Part shown: positions 1 through 11,063 of the stretch, one piece after another
Numbering within the stretch: the first letter of the stretch is position 1
How the letters are laid out: every line of letters starts with the position of its first letter
NCBI GenBank assembly: GCA_022376515.1
Contig: WTXI01000359.1
Span: 1-34,801 of the forward strand
Reading direction: 5' to 3'
From: Lactifluus volemus
Taxonomy: Eukaryota; Basidiomycota; Agaricomycetes; Russulales; Russulaceae
Length of the DNA: 34,801 nucleotides
The notes under the pieces: generated by a model
Databases searched by the model: none
The model's input: the letters and a program-made list of their open reading frames with translations, nothing else
What the model was told of the DNA's origin: nothing
Position numbers and translations under genes: made by a program

Positions 1-1348
1 GGAAGAGTGTGCAAATTTATAGGTACAACCGTGAGTAGCGGAAAGGAAGGACGGACAGACACCCTTCCTCCCTGGTTAGCTATTTCGTTCTGCCTCGCAG
101 CTGCTTTTCAATCCGGGGTTCTACCTCGGCGCAAATCGTTACTTTCATTTGTCCAAGTTTTACGCATCGTGCATCGCATCGTGCATTGGGGCGTGTCTGG
201 AACGTTGTATATGATGGAAAACTTCTGGAACCCATTGCTTCCAGGCAGAACGTTGCGAACTTCTACTGCGCCGCGTGCTTTGAGTGGTCATTAGTTCTTC
301 CACAGCAGGAGTGACATACTGACAAGGGGTCAGCCTATTTCTACAAAACTTCCTGGCTACTTGGCTCCGCAAATTGCCTCCTTTGCTTCAACTCTGTAAG
401 CGCCTTCCTCTGTCACCGTGCATGAGGCGACAAGGATTACCTTTGGTTTGAGCATAAAACCGTAGTGCAACCCTATTGAACACTCTTCTCCAGAGATGAA
501 CGTGAATAGGTGGGAGATGCCATAAGGCACTGGAAGTGCGTATCCCCTTACTTTAAGCGCGATGCCGCGAGGGCCAGAGCTTGGTGCCGACGTGATATGA
601 TCGTCGATCCAGTTTTTGTTAGCTTGTATCTGACTTTGTATGTGGCGGGGTCGTGCGGACCAAGTGGTCTATGTAATTGTTCTATTGAACCGGGAGACCA
701 ATAGTTGCGGGTTCTCTCGGCCGACCTGGGAATGATGTCGTCGGCGATTATAATGAATCAGCCCCTACGAGAGTCTCAGGCTATAAACCTTACCATATTA
801 CCGATACCATTCGCGATGTCTGCAAAACTCATTACCTCGGCAGGCGGGGCTTCGGACCTCTAACAAGTTCCTCCGAGTCGTCGTATGGTCAACCAACTTT
901 GCTCGCTTCCAAAGTGACCATTTCCACCACTTTGAGAGATACTGGGGATCGACGCCTTAGGTTCGGTAATCTTCCTCATGTAGCTTTCTCCGCATCAGTA
1001 GTCACTTGGCTAAAATCTCAGACCAGAACTAGCGTCACTCCTAAAGCCTATAGGCCTAAAGGCCTGAGCTCCGCTGAGCTTGTGTCGTGTATACCGGTAC
1101 TAGTAGGAGCCCCGAACGCTAGGCAAACGCTGAATACAGTATTCCTCTTTTCCTAGATCAAAAAGGTTTCTTTCAGTCATGGACCTCGCTGCCATCCATC
1201 GAGGCATGGACACGTCGGGTCGGGCGGCGGAACCGGAGACATTAGCCATATGCGTTTGACAGGTTGTGCCGCGTTTCTCATTCCCCACCTCTGGCGCCTG
1301 ACAGTCCTTACATTGATACACACGCGTTCTTTCTCCCTTCCATTCACC
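1..1348. other. intergenic / upstream region of the helicase gene
   Basis: No convincing gene. Short open frames exist on both strands but none has a recognisable domain, a plausible splice pattern or clear coding bias. A small imperfect duplication (catcgtgcatcg/catcgtgcat) lies near 165-190. The last 100 bp before 1349 are pyrimidine-rich, as is common in fungal promoters and 5' leaders. The frame of the helicase stays open upstream to an ATG at 1250, but the ATG at 1349 has much better start context (caccATGg). Confidence 0.5.
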
Positions 1349-4300
1349 ATGGTAACTTTTTTTTGCGAACTCTGTAATTGTTTCTTCCCTCCGACTGGTT
1401 ATTCGCTCAATCAACACCAAAGCGGGAGGAGGCATCTTCGCAATGTTGCTTCATCTGGGCTTCTCCTCTTTGATACCCCTCAACAGTCTCCTCTTCCCTG
1501 GCCAGAATCCCCAAATGCCCAATTCATGCCACTCTCAAATACTTTACCACCGTCCGATGGCGATGCACCAACCCCTACAGCAGATCCACGTGTCACCGTG
1601 TCCGATGAAGGTGGACTCGAATTTCTCGTGGTGGGAACGGGAGACCCGAATCCTTCCTTTTTTCTGTCCAGTCATACTGTTTTGATAACGAAAACCGAGG
1701 TGAAGTCCAAGATCTTCGTGAAAAGTTGCGACCTGGTACCTCTTTCGAGTCTGAACTCTCAGTGCGAGCTATTTTGTGATACCTTATTGTGGCACTCACA
1801 TATCGCCTGGCAGGTTTTTTGTACGTCTTGATGGAGATTCAACAGAAGTCCAGCAGGAGATACCGCTAGGGATCCTTGTAGATTTTCAGGCTCCTCACGC
1901 TGGCAGCTTTTGCGCGTCTTTGAAAATCACATTTATGGACGTAACACGGCCAAGCAACCCAGAGTTTACGGTGACCCGTGGGTTATGTGGACGCACTATC
2001 CTCCTTGAAGATCCAACTAGCAATGGTGGTCCCTCCAAAATGACGACGGGAGCCCGTACAGGTCCAGGGATCACTGTCTTACCCGAGTCAGGGCTTGAAT
2101 TCCCGGTAGAACGCGCACGGTGCGACGTTCCGTTCGCAACGCAGATCCTGCAATTCATCATCAAGAACTCCTCACCTAATTCGTGGGTAGAACTGGTAGC
2201 TGCTTGGTTGCACTCGCCAGATGATTCCGAGTCGGTCCTCGGGTAAGCCCGAATCTGTCGAAGAATTGCATTTGTTCCTCATCTTCCCCATGCACAGCGC
2301 ACAGCCGCCGGGCAGTTCTAAGTGGATCAAGTCTAACCGCCAGGGTGTGGTGACGTTTTCTTTCACGCCTCAACAAGATGGGCTCTATGAAGCGACTCTT
2401 GAGCTTACTTTCTATGACGGCAAGCGCAAGGCTTTCTTTGCGATTGAACGGACACTGCGCGGTGTGGTTACACAACTCGCTAGCGACCATACCCTTTCGT
2501 CCGATGAAGAAGAGGAGCCCCTCGACGTTGCTGACACCGGTATTTCCGTCTCGGACGAAAATGGGATTAATTTCGGCATCGTCGAACGCACGCACCCGGA
2601 CGGTCCCTTTGCCACTCTGGTATCTTCACTCACCATTAGGAATGCAGAGGGGTTTCCCGCTGTGACTCTGGTCCAGACGAAAATCAGAATATTGTACGAG
2701 AGCGGTCCTGGGTGGGTGATGACGCTTGCACATTATTGTTTACATTCATCAGCTGCCCCAGCTTCATCGCAGTCGAGGGTGACACTCCCCTCATCCAACC
2801 TGGAGCGGAGAGCACAGTGCATATACATTTCGAACCCGATTTTGACGGGTTGTTCGAAGCCACACTCGAGCTGGTATTCTATGACAACCGACGATCGGCT
2901 CGGTTCGTGGTTTCCAGAGCGTTGACCGCCATTGCGGGCTCCGTCGAGGATCATAGATATTACGAACCTCTCGACGAAGAAATAAATTCCCAGCGTCCGA
3001 GTCCAGTACCCAGTCGACAGGTACCGCCACAGGAGGTTATACTGCTCTCGTCCTCGGGTCAGCGTCGAAAGTCAAAGAGACTCCCCGAGTATGAGCTACC
3101 GCCAGCAGTCCAGTCAGCAGTGGATGATAGAGCGCCGCGCGCTTACTACAAGCACGCGCCTGTTCTCCTCAAGTCTTTGAAACCCCGGAGTTTAAATATG
3201 GAGACTTATTCACAGTACTTCAATGCTCTATTGAATGTCGAAGATGGGCATCAGCAGTATGTCAAGTAAATTTTCTCCCTTGGCTTTGCAATGATGGTGG
3301 GCTAGGCGAGAGATGCTGGACCGACCTCCGTATCATGGTCTTGAAGTTCAACAACGCGGCCAGCGGTACAGGTAGGTTCCGTTATCTTGGCTCCACGTTT
3401 ATGTGTTCAATAGAACTTGTGTAGTATTGAAATAGTTGAGCACGACCCCGACGAAGATCTCCCTGAGATATTTGTTGGGGATTTATTTTGGCTAGACGAT
3501 GTCCTAGAGGGCAGACGCTACGAAGCATGTGTCACCCACGTTGATGTGTTCGACCGGCGTCGTTTTGCGGTGCTCAGGATGTTTCTTAGATTACCGACAA
3601 GTTTCGAACTCTCCCAGGGTCCAGTATTCAGTTTACGTTTCAGACTTAACCGCATCACTCTACGCCGTCAATATCACGCGTTGGCAACATTATTCACCCC
3701 TCAGCGTCGGCTCTTGTTCCCCTCTCTGGTGGATAGCAAACCAACTAAGCGTCGCCTCTCAAGAGCTGAGATTGAGGGGCTCGAGTTGTCCAATCAAAGC
3801 ATTCGTGATGACGCGCAACAGCTACAAGCAGTAGTTTCAATCCTACAACAGCCAAAAGGCAACGTCCCATTCATTATTTTCGGACCGTAAGCAATATTTT
3901 ATTCCACTATCAATGACTAATACTGATGATCCCTCTGTAGTCCCGGGACGGGTAAAACGACCACTGTTGTCGAAAGCATTATACAACTGATACGCCACGA
4001 CGCAACCGCCAAGATTCTCGTGTGCACTCCGAGTAACGCAGCTGCGGATCTCCTTGTTCAACGTCTAGCCGGCGCAGATCTGGATAGGTCCCAGCTGTTC
4101 CGTCTGAACGCTTATTCACGCTACGAAACTGATATACCGGAAGATGTACAATTATTCTCCGAAATGCCGAATGGTGCGACATTATTAGGCTACCGAGTTG
4201 TGCTCTCTACCTGCTCCTCGGCCTCCCGACTCCAGATGCTGAATATTCCTGCCGGACATTTCAGTCACATAGTCATCGACGAAGCTGCACAGGCGGAGGA

Positions 4301-5477
4301 ACCCCTTGCGATGATCCCAATCATACTTTTTTCGAATGCTTCCACAAATGTTATTCTCGCGGGCGATCGTTGTCAATTGGGGCCCGTCATTAAGTCATCA
4401 CATACCTCTAGGGCCGGTTTGGGGGAGAGTTACCTACAGCGATTGATGTGCATTAGCGAAGTCTATGGGTTCGATAGACGGAGTGCAATGTGAGCCACAC
4501 CTTTCTCGTTATCACTGTCAACCCTCACCGGTGGGGATACAGGATCGTCGATCTTCAGCAGAATCGGCGCTCGCATGGTGCAATTATCGCATGGCCAAAT
4601 CGGTACATATACGAGGATAGAATTCGCGCTTGCGGGAGTAAAGATGTCACGCACACGATGATCAATTGGAAGTGGTTGCCGAAGCGGGGTTTTCCTATCG
4701 TGTTCCATGGCATCAGAGGCCAGGAACAACGTGCGAAACATTCCTATTCGTACTTCAATGTCTTCGAAGCCTCAACTGTTCGGGACTACTGTAGGAAGCT
4801 TATTGAGGACACTGAACAGAAGACATGTGAGTGAGAATCGTTTCGTTGTTCTCTGGACAGTTTATGTACCTCGTTGTAGACCCGTGGGAGATTGGCGTTA
4901 TCGCGCCATACAGGGCTCAAGTTAGGGTGATTCGGAAGCTGTTGAAGCTATCAAATTTGGACGATATTGAGGTAGGCTCGGTTGAGCAGTTCCAAGGACA
5001 AGTTCGTGCAAAGTGGTGCTTTCGCAGGATAACGGCACTGATTCTGGAGACATTTACACTAGGAACGAAAAGTGATCATCTTTGCAACAACTCGAAGCAA
5101 CTCGGAATATCACCCTAGGAAAGCATTGGGTTTCGTAACGGACCGTCGGCGTATGAATGGTTAGTCGTACTCGTTTCCGCCCCCTTTGTCTCAACGTATG
5201 AGGCTGACAAAGACCTTCGTCAGTGGCCATAACACGCGCGCAGGCGTTACTGATTGTGATTGGAGACCCAGAAACTCTGCACAAAGATAAGCTTTGGACC
5301 ACGTTCATAAACTACATGGTTTTAGGCGGAGGGTTGAAAGGAAAAGGGCCCAGTTGGAATCCAAAGGACGTGGTTGTCGTACCTAGATACAGTATCATCC
5401 CGAGGAGTGTGCCCGTGTATGGGGAAGGGGTCATGGATGGAAAAAGTGAACTTATCTACAGGTACCACTGGCAGTGA
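1349..5477 (+). CDS. SDE3/MOV10-like superfamily 1 RNA helicase with N-terminal zinc finger and three Ig-like repeats
   Basis: Predicted exons: 1349-1761, 1814-2242, 2298-2711, 2762-3256, 3306-3371, 3425-3886, 3941-4468, 4543-4826, 4880-5001, 5063-5159, 5224-5477. Together they give 3564 nt, 1187 aa, in frame throughout. N-terminus: a C2H2-like finger (C6, C9, H23, H29). Then three related beta-rich units open with [11 protein letters not shown] (about 81-200), [11 protein letters not shown] (about 224-345) and [11 protein letters not shown] (about 363-485). The helicase core follows. Walker A is GPPGTGKT (759-766), split by the 3887-3940 intron. The Walker B box is DEAA (873-876), motif III is GDRCQLGP (901-908), the motif V region is VEQFQGQ (1065-1071) and motif VI is NVAITRA (1103-1109). 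Family knowledge: SDE3 (plants), MOV10/Armitage (animals) and SAD-3 (Neurospora) act in RNA silencing with Argonaute, so a cytoplasmic or perinuclear silencing role is inferred. The exon 3/4 acceptor is uncertain: 2761 is preferred, 2752 would give a 41-bp intron. Confidence 0.93.
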
Positions 5478-6029
5478 GGACACGACATCCCTGTGTCACG
5501 GTACATGTATACTTTTGTTATCCTTATTACCCCTCGTGATGGGCGTCAATCATACAGTACAGGGAAGCTTCTTAAAGTAGTAATCCAATCTTCCGAGATC
5601 GGGTCGTTAGTGATCAGTGGAGAGCGGAGAATCACGGATCGGAACTGCCAGTGGACGTTCGGTACGTCTTTACCTCGAATTATTCACTGTAATGTCCTGT
5701 CGGTGTCCCCTGCGACACGATGGGGGCCGTGCAGATGCTTCGTCTTGCACGAAAGGCTCGCAAGACGCCACCTAGTGTAGTTGAACGTATAGTACGGGTA
5801 TTAAGGTAAAGCTCAACTCGGAACTTTTCGGACATGGGGAATGTGTGACTCTACAACGAGTCCGAGGCGTAAAGATAGGAATGTGGCATTCAACGTGGTT
5901 GCAAGGCCAGCCGCAGCTGGCCTTACACCGTGGTAAGGAACACCTAGTGTTAATATATTGTATCCCATCATATTTAGTCATCATTTCTCCCAGCTCCCAT
6001 CTTCACTGTCAGCTCCAAAACCCTGAGCC
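5478..6029. other. intergenic region between helicase and dehydrogenase genes
   Basis: About 550 bp. No supported gene. It must hold the 3' end of the helicase transcript and the promoter of the SDR gene. An AT-rich stretch (taatatattgtatcc) at about 5951-5965 lies roughly 70 bp before the SDR start and is a plausible TATA-like core, but this is inference only. Confidence 0.4.
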
Positions 6030-7277
6030 ATGTCTGAGGAACGCATTGGGCTCTTCAGCCAACTTTTCCCTCCCAAGCCAACCTGGACTGCACAAGATGT
6101 TCCTGACCAGACGGGGAAGACTGTCATCGTAACCGGGGGTAACGGGGGCATTGGCAAAGAGACAGCACGAGTTAGCCTTCCTTTACTCGACCTATCATGG
6201 CCTCCACACCGACTAAGAGCGTTCATAGACATTGCTTTCAAAAGGTGCCAGAGTGTATATCGCCACGCGCTCCTCGGACAAGTCCCAAGGAGCGATCGAA
6301 GAACTCAAAAAGGAGACAGGAAATGAATCTGTATTCTTTCTCAAGCTCGACTTATCGGACCTTGTCTCTGTCAAGGCTTCTGCTGAAGAATTCATTCGCG
6401 CCGAGTCCGAGCTTCACACGTTATACAATATCGCGTATGTCTCGTGTCCTTTTTCTCTAACGAATTGCGCTCTCAACCCAAATGCAGTGGAGTGTACTCG
6501 CCGAGTGTTCCGGTGACGAAGCAAGGATTCGACATGCAATTCGGAACCAACGTCTTAGGTACGAAACGAGGTTCTGTACAGACAAAAGTCATCAGTCAGC
6601 TCAGTGTATTACTAACAGGCCACTTCCTTTTCACCAAATTACTCCTTCCCATTCTTACGGCGACTGCCCGCAAGTCTTCTCCTGGAACTGTGAGAGTCAT
6701 CAACGTAAGCTCTATTGGCCACTACACGGGAGCGCCAGAGGCTATTCGATGGTCCTCTCTCGTTCCTGGAGATGGGTCGTCTGAACCAAAAAAGAAACTT
6801 AGCATGCTTCAGTTATACGGCCAAAGTAAGATGGTAAAGATCGTGTCTTATCTCTGTTACCACCCCCTTCTGATACGCTCGATTACAGGGAAATATTCTA
6901 ATCTCAAATGAACTTGCTCGACGATACGGTGGCGAAGGCATTGTGTCTATCTCCTTACACCCAGGAAACATCAAAACGGATCTCGCACGTACCGCAGGTT
7001 CAATGACCCAGATCCTCGCACGGATAATACTATATCCCATCACATATGGTGCAATCACGCCTTTGTACGCTGGTACTGCCCCTGCTGCAGGTGAACTTAA
7101 TGGAAAGGTTGGTAATATCTGTAACCTAACTGTACCTATGGGATCAACTGACAAGTTAAACGATCCCAGTATCTGACTGTGTGGGCACGACGCACGCTTC
7201 CGAATAAGAAGGCGCTCGATCCAGAACTGGAGAAGAAGCTGTGGGAGTGGTGTGAAGAGCAGGTCAAAGACATTTAG
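6030..7277 (+). CDS. short-chain dehydrogenase/reductase (SDR), retinol-dehydrogenase/WWOX-like
   Basis: Predicted exons: 6030-6170, 6229-6434, 6488-6558, 6619-6833, 6889-7107, 7170-7277. They give 960 nt, 319 aa. A Rossmann-fold NAD(P)-dependent oxidoreductase. The cofactor glycine motif is TGGNGGIG (35-42), the structural NxAG motif is NIAG (114-117), the catalytic Ser lies in NVSSIGH (around 170-171), and the active-site Tyr/Lys pair is YGQSK (Y206, K210). PGNIKTDL follows, as is usual after the active site. Each motif becomes contiguous only after splicing, which supports the exon model. The C-terminal end rich in Lys/Glu/Trp (LEKKLWEWCEEQ) is typical of fungal members. The substrate cannot be assigned from sequence, since this SDR subgroup acts on many alcohols, aldehydes and ketones. 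Intron 3 (6559-6618) is 60 bp and stop-free, so its retention would insert 20 residues in frame. Confidence 0.92.
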
Positions 7278-7353
7278 GGTGCTGTCGGATGTGCGGAGCT
7301 TGGACCGGCATGTGGCTGTGGGTACTTCCATATAGCAAAGCTCGCGGCCCAGT

Positions 7354-7597
7354 GACGACAACTAATTACAAATGTGTATATTGAAACCGTTTTTCCGCCA
7401 AGATACAAGGTAACAATTGGATATCTATATATCGTTTAATTCGTCATTTGCAGGGGGAGATTGCCGTGAATGTGGAAAATGCGATTTGGGAGCGGGGAAT
7501 GTTGGAGGTACTCCGGGAGGAAGCGCAGGAGGAGGAAGCGAAAGCAGGGGAGGAGGCGCAAGAGGTGTTGGGACGCGTTGGGTGGGGGAGGCAGTGA
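7354..7597 (+). other. orphan coding-like segment, two possible exons
   Basis: Directly downstream of the SDR gene, 7354-7409 plus 7454-7597 reads as a two-exon tail: FPPRYK | GEIAVNVENAIWERG, then an Ala/Glu-rich amphipathic stretch (LREEAQEEEAKAGEEAQEVL) to a TGA at 7595. The putative intron 7410-7453 has gtaaca...tttgcag borders. No start codon is visible in frame, because a stop precedes the first exon. This could therefore be the 3' end of a decayed gene, or a purine-rich tract that merely looks coding. The opposite strand also has long open frames here because of the biased composition. Function not recognised. Confidence 0.25.
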
Positions 7598-7856
7598 GAC
7601 AACGCACACAGGAGTTGGGGCAGGCACCGTGACAGCGTGGATCCAAACGAAAACGTGACCCTCGACTTGTGTGTATTTTGATGGTTCAAGCGCAGCTAAG
7701 ATGGAGGACTGACCTTTGGAATTTCCAGACATTGTCGCCTGTGGCAAACCCCAGTAGTATCAGACAAGTTATTCTCAGAGAGGGAGGGAGCACACATCAA
7801 AGCTTTTTGGTGCGACTAGGGACGGCCGGCCATCTGGTCTTAGATCGGGTTCCATT

Positions 7857-8650
7857 TGTGCGTCTCCCGCGCCGCCGCCGCCGTTTGGGGGAGAAGTCAC
7901 GATCTGTGATGTTCTGCACGACCGAGAGGTCATCACGCTCCTCGCTCTCCAAGCTGCAGATCTCCTCCGATGAAACCGGGGACCCTCCGGATACTTTTGC
8001 CACGTTTTCCACCTGTTTTCACGGGGGACCGGGCCGCCGATGCAGCGGACAAAGTAGCACTCGCTCAGTTGTCTCCCACTCGCCCACACATCCACGAAAC
8101 CGTCGAGTACACTGCTACGCCCCTTACTTCCCCAGCCGCCTTTACATCTGCCAACGCGAGCTGGGCAGCGCTGGTTGTACATCGCTGCGCAACGACTCAC
8201 CGCAGACCTCGCACATCCCCGCTCGGTATTCTCACACCGCAGGAGGCGCGGATCCACGTCGCAGTCGAGATGTACGCTATATGAGATATGCAACCTGAGG
8301 CGGCTGACACTCATCTGGCTGGAATTTTTTTGACGTCGGGAGAGTGGACGAGGCGACGTCCGAGAAAGGTACAGAGGTGGGCCGGAAGCACGTAGACGAG
8401 CTGATGAGCTGGCTCGACTGGCCGGCGGCGTGGGTCGAATGCAGATCTGCCTGCAACCACGGGGTACGTATCACTCATTAAAAATTCCTCAAAATTTATC
8501 ACAAGGAGACTACCAGTGACGGTTGCTCACGGCGGAAAACTGGAGACTTGTTATCTTCTATCATGGCCGCCCTTGGGAGGAGATGATCCGTATGATATGA
8601 CGCCGCGTGGCGTATCACTGGCAAGCAGGGATGTTGTTCGGCCGCCGTAG
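7857..8650 (+). pseudogene. candidate multi-exon gene or gene remnant with Trp/Cys-rich C-terminal motif (unknown function)
   Basis: Several coding-like blocks occur in order on the + strand: FGGEVTICDVLHDREVITLL (7884-7943, stop at 7971), a block at about 8020-8284 (ending TPQEARIHVAVEMYAI), then VGRKHVDELMSWLDWPAAWV followed by ECRSACNHG up to 8463. A good donor (GGG|gtacgt) sits there, and the frame resumes at 8546 with TCYLLSWPPLGGDDPYDMTP. The DELMxWLxWP...C...C...CYxxxWP pattern resembles a small unnamed Agaricomycete protein family that I recall only loosely. I could not find a start codon or join all blocks without stops, so either my exon model is incomplete or the gene is broken. 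Together with the preceding orphan segment it may be one gene. Confidence 0.25.
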
Positions 8651-10190
8651 TGATGCTGTACGACATACTAATTTGACTGCAGTATCATTGTCCCTGGTCG
8701 CCAACTAGACGACATATTACAAACAATCATGTCGCTTGATCTATGGAGCCGCAGATTTACCCCATGTACAGGTACTTTCTCCGTGGAGACAACAACAATT
8801 ACAGCGTATGAGAAACGGTTTGCCGAATTCAGTCTATCTCTTGTGACGTTCACATGAACCCCCAATGCCCTGACTCCGAACTCCAACTCCGGCAAGTTTT
8901 GCGTGGCCAATCGACATCATCCAACATTAAAAAAATTTCCAATTTTCGGAAGATACCCTATTATTGTCATAGAGAATGACGATACATCCACTGACACAGG
9001 GTAATACATACTAAAATCAAGATGTACTCAAACGACAGGTGATAATCAAAAGTCAAAGGACACCTGTGTTGTCCTGATACAATTAAAGGAGGAAGACAGA
9101 TGGGAGAACGAAACAGAATAGACTGGCTCATAACGCATAGCACTTGGGTAAGTTTGAGTATGGATAAGCCTTTACGCATATGAGCCAGTCTACTGTAATG
9201 AAAATGCAACAGAACTGGAAGTGGGGTTAATCAGGTGCTGTGACGTGCCGGGTGAAGAATAAGTTGCGCATTATTATAGGAAGCAAAGGAAAATCACTTG
9301 CCAGTCCTGCTGGTCATGATCAGAGTGTTGTGGAAAATGCCCATTACGCAACGATGCAATGTCCGGAATTTCCAGCGCTGTCACCATCGGTGGGGTGATC
9401 AGGCCGCTCGGGGTAAGGGACGGCAAATATAGCAGAGATGTCAACAGCGAATGAATCCATTTGAGTTGTTAGCAGGAGTTTAGAGGGTTGAATATGTATG
9501 TCTGCTAGCTGCTAACGTCTCCTTTTATACGTTGACGTTCCATGGGCGCGTGTTAGCCTAGGAGAACGATGAGGTTCAAAACAATAGTAGAGAAAGATGG
9601 CACGACAACACAACAATTCAGTCAGCACCGTGAGCGGAACGTATGACCTGTTCTTTGTCCACGACTGGAGCACGAACGACCATTGTGACCATGCCCAAAC
9701 ATCATAGATCATGTCAACATTTATCCCTGCTATTGTTGTACAGGTCGTTCATGTGAAAAAACGTGGAACGGCGTGTTACGAAACGGCCGCATGACCGGCG
9801 GGATACGAAGAGCGACGTTTTGTTAACCACGACTTGGAATATGAATCCCGTTCCACGAATGCTCTCTTGGATTCAAAAAAAAAAACAGCGTGTTAGGATG
9901 TCTTCATCATATGCGTTACCATACTGTACTCCCAACGACCTTATGGAATGCCTTGGAGAAGCGCCGTATGGGTGGTTTTGCGAAATTCGACAGCCCTGTC
10001 AGTTTACCAACTGACACGATAACCAAACAAATATCAAAAACAAAAAGCGACACAAACAAAAAAGGAAAAAAGCGCTGAAGCTTTCATCAGAGTCGTAGGG
10101 GTTCGGATTCATCGACGCTCCCCTGCTCCCCACCTCCTACCATCCCCTCCACCCGCGAATTAACACCTTTGGATACTGGGAAAATAGAAA
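8651..10190. other. gene-poor region with A-rich tracts
   Basis: No supported gene on either strand. It is notably AT-richer than the flanking genes. An 11-A run (9875-9885) is followed at once by gcgtgtta, a copy of the octamer at 9772-9779. A 10-bp inverted repeat (cgtggaacgg at about 9763 / ccgttccacg at about 9848) lies inside the same stretch. A second A-rich stretch lies at about 10030-10072. Confidence 0.4.
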
Positions 10191-10403
10191 ATGTCCCTGG
10201 CTCTTGACGACTTTTCGCATGTCGCATATCGCATTGCCACCGCCTCCATCTTGTACTTGGCCCTCAAGGCTCTTCGCAGGCGTCCTGTATGGTCATTGGC
10301 TCTCTCCTCCTCGTGACTCGGTCGTCCCGGCACGATCACGGTACGAGATACTGCGAACATAAGACTATCCTCACAGCCCGTGCCCAAGCGAACTCCAGAG
10401 TAA
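10191..10403 (+). CDS. possible 40-aa single-pass membrane micropeptide gene (two exons)
   Basis: ATG at 10191 in good context (agaaaATGt). Exon 1 10191-10286 and exon 2 10377-10403 joined by a 90-bp intron (gtatgg...ctcacag) give 40 codons: MSLALDDFSHVAYRIATASI, then LYLALKALRRRP, then PVPKRTPE and a TAA. The centre (about residues 11-28) is hydrophobic and the C-terminus is strongly basic, as in small mitochondrial or ER tail-anchored proteins. If unspliced, the frame runs to a TGA at 10314-10316 (41 aa). No homologue is recognised and short ORFs occur by chance, so this is tentative. Confidence 0.3.
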
Positions 10404-10567
10404 ACCCACACATGGACACATTAGGAAAGAAGGACTTGCCCAAACGATCTACAGTACTGTACGTCGGTAGATGAAGATCAACAGATCGAGCTGCAGGCTC
10501 ACTTGCTTTTCAATTTGATTTTTCGTCTTATGAACTTTGTTTTTCCTAGCGAATAAGAGTCGTATTC

Positions 10568-10852
10568 GTGATGGTCATTGCAAAAGCTAACTTTTTCACT
10601 TTTCTATCACCTTCGCCAGCCAAATCTCAGAGCGCCCGCGCTTTCTTAGAGGATGTGTGCCCTCAGCTCTCTATGGTCCCCATGCCAGTGGATGTCCCGG
10701 TTCAAAGTGATTCCGAAGCGGCTGTGCCTTCGGCAGACTGCTTGGTGGTGACGGCCAAGGCGGGCATCGCAAACTACGAAGGCCACTGTCAGAGAGTCGG
10801 AAGCCCCCACCACCACCCATCGACAACAACAATAATGATGTGCGCCAATTGA
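10568..10852 (+). other. unassigned open frame ahead of the retro-insertion
   Basis: An uninterrupted 94-codon frame (10568-10852) whose stop overlaps the left copy of the 9-bp direct repeat described next. No domain recognised. The tail is His-rich (GSPHHHPSTTT). It may be chance, or a real exon whose downstream part was separated by the insertion. Confidence 0.15.
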
Positions 10853-11063
10853 ACTACTGCCATGGCCGTGTAGGTCTTCTCCCTTTATTACGACACCTTC
10901 ATTTCTCTCACCACATAACGATACCCCACCCTTTTGTCACTTCCTTTCTTGATATGTCACATACACATGACCCACAGTAGTTGGAGATGTATCGTAGACT
11001 TCCATCTTGTCACACTTGTGCAGGGACAATAAACTCCAATTAAAAAAAAAAAAGGAACTACTG
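10851..11063 (+). mobile_element. likely retro-inserted poly-A fragment flanked by a 9-bp direct repeat
   Basis: GAACTACTG occurs at 10851-10859 and again at 11055-11063. Between them lie about 194 bp ending in AATAAA (11028-11033), 8 further bases and an uninterrupted 12-A run (11042-11053). The right repeat follows the A-run after one base. This is the layout left by target-primed reverse transcription of a polyadenylated RNA: target-site duplication, 3' end with poly-A signal, A-tail. No pol III A/B boxes or reverse transcriptase are visible, so the source is more likely an mRNA 3' end or a truncated non-LTR element than a classical SINE. Inference from structure only. Confidence 0.5.

Noticed and set aside
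1100..1435. Minus-strand 111-codon frame with CKDC...C..H spacing resembling a zinc ribbon
   Set aside because: It lies antisense across the helicase promoter and first exon, has no splice partners or conserved context, and the Cys spacing is most easily explained as chance.
2712..2752. 41-bp intron option for helicase exon 3/4
   Set aside because: It is in phase, but shorter than every other intron in the window. The 50-bp alternative ending at 2761 is also in phase and gives better Ig-repeat spacing.
7775..8314. Minus-strand 179-codon frame
   Set aside because: It overlaps the + strand blocks with better protein-like composition. It is Arg/Ser-rich, as expected for a shadow of GC-rich DNA, and has no domain.
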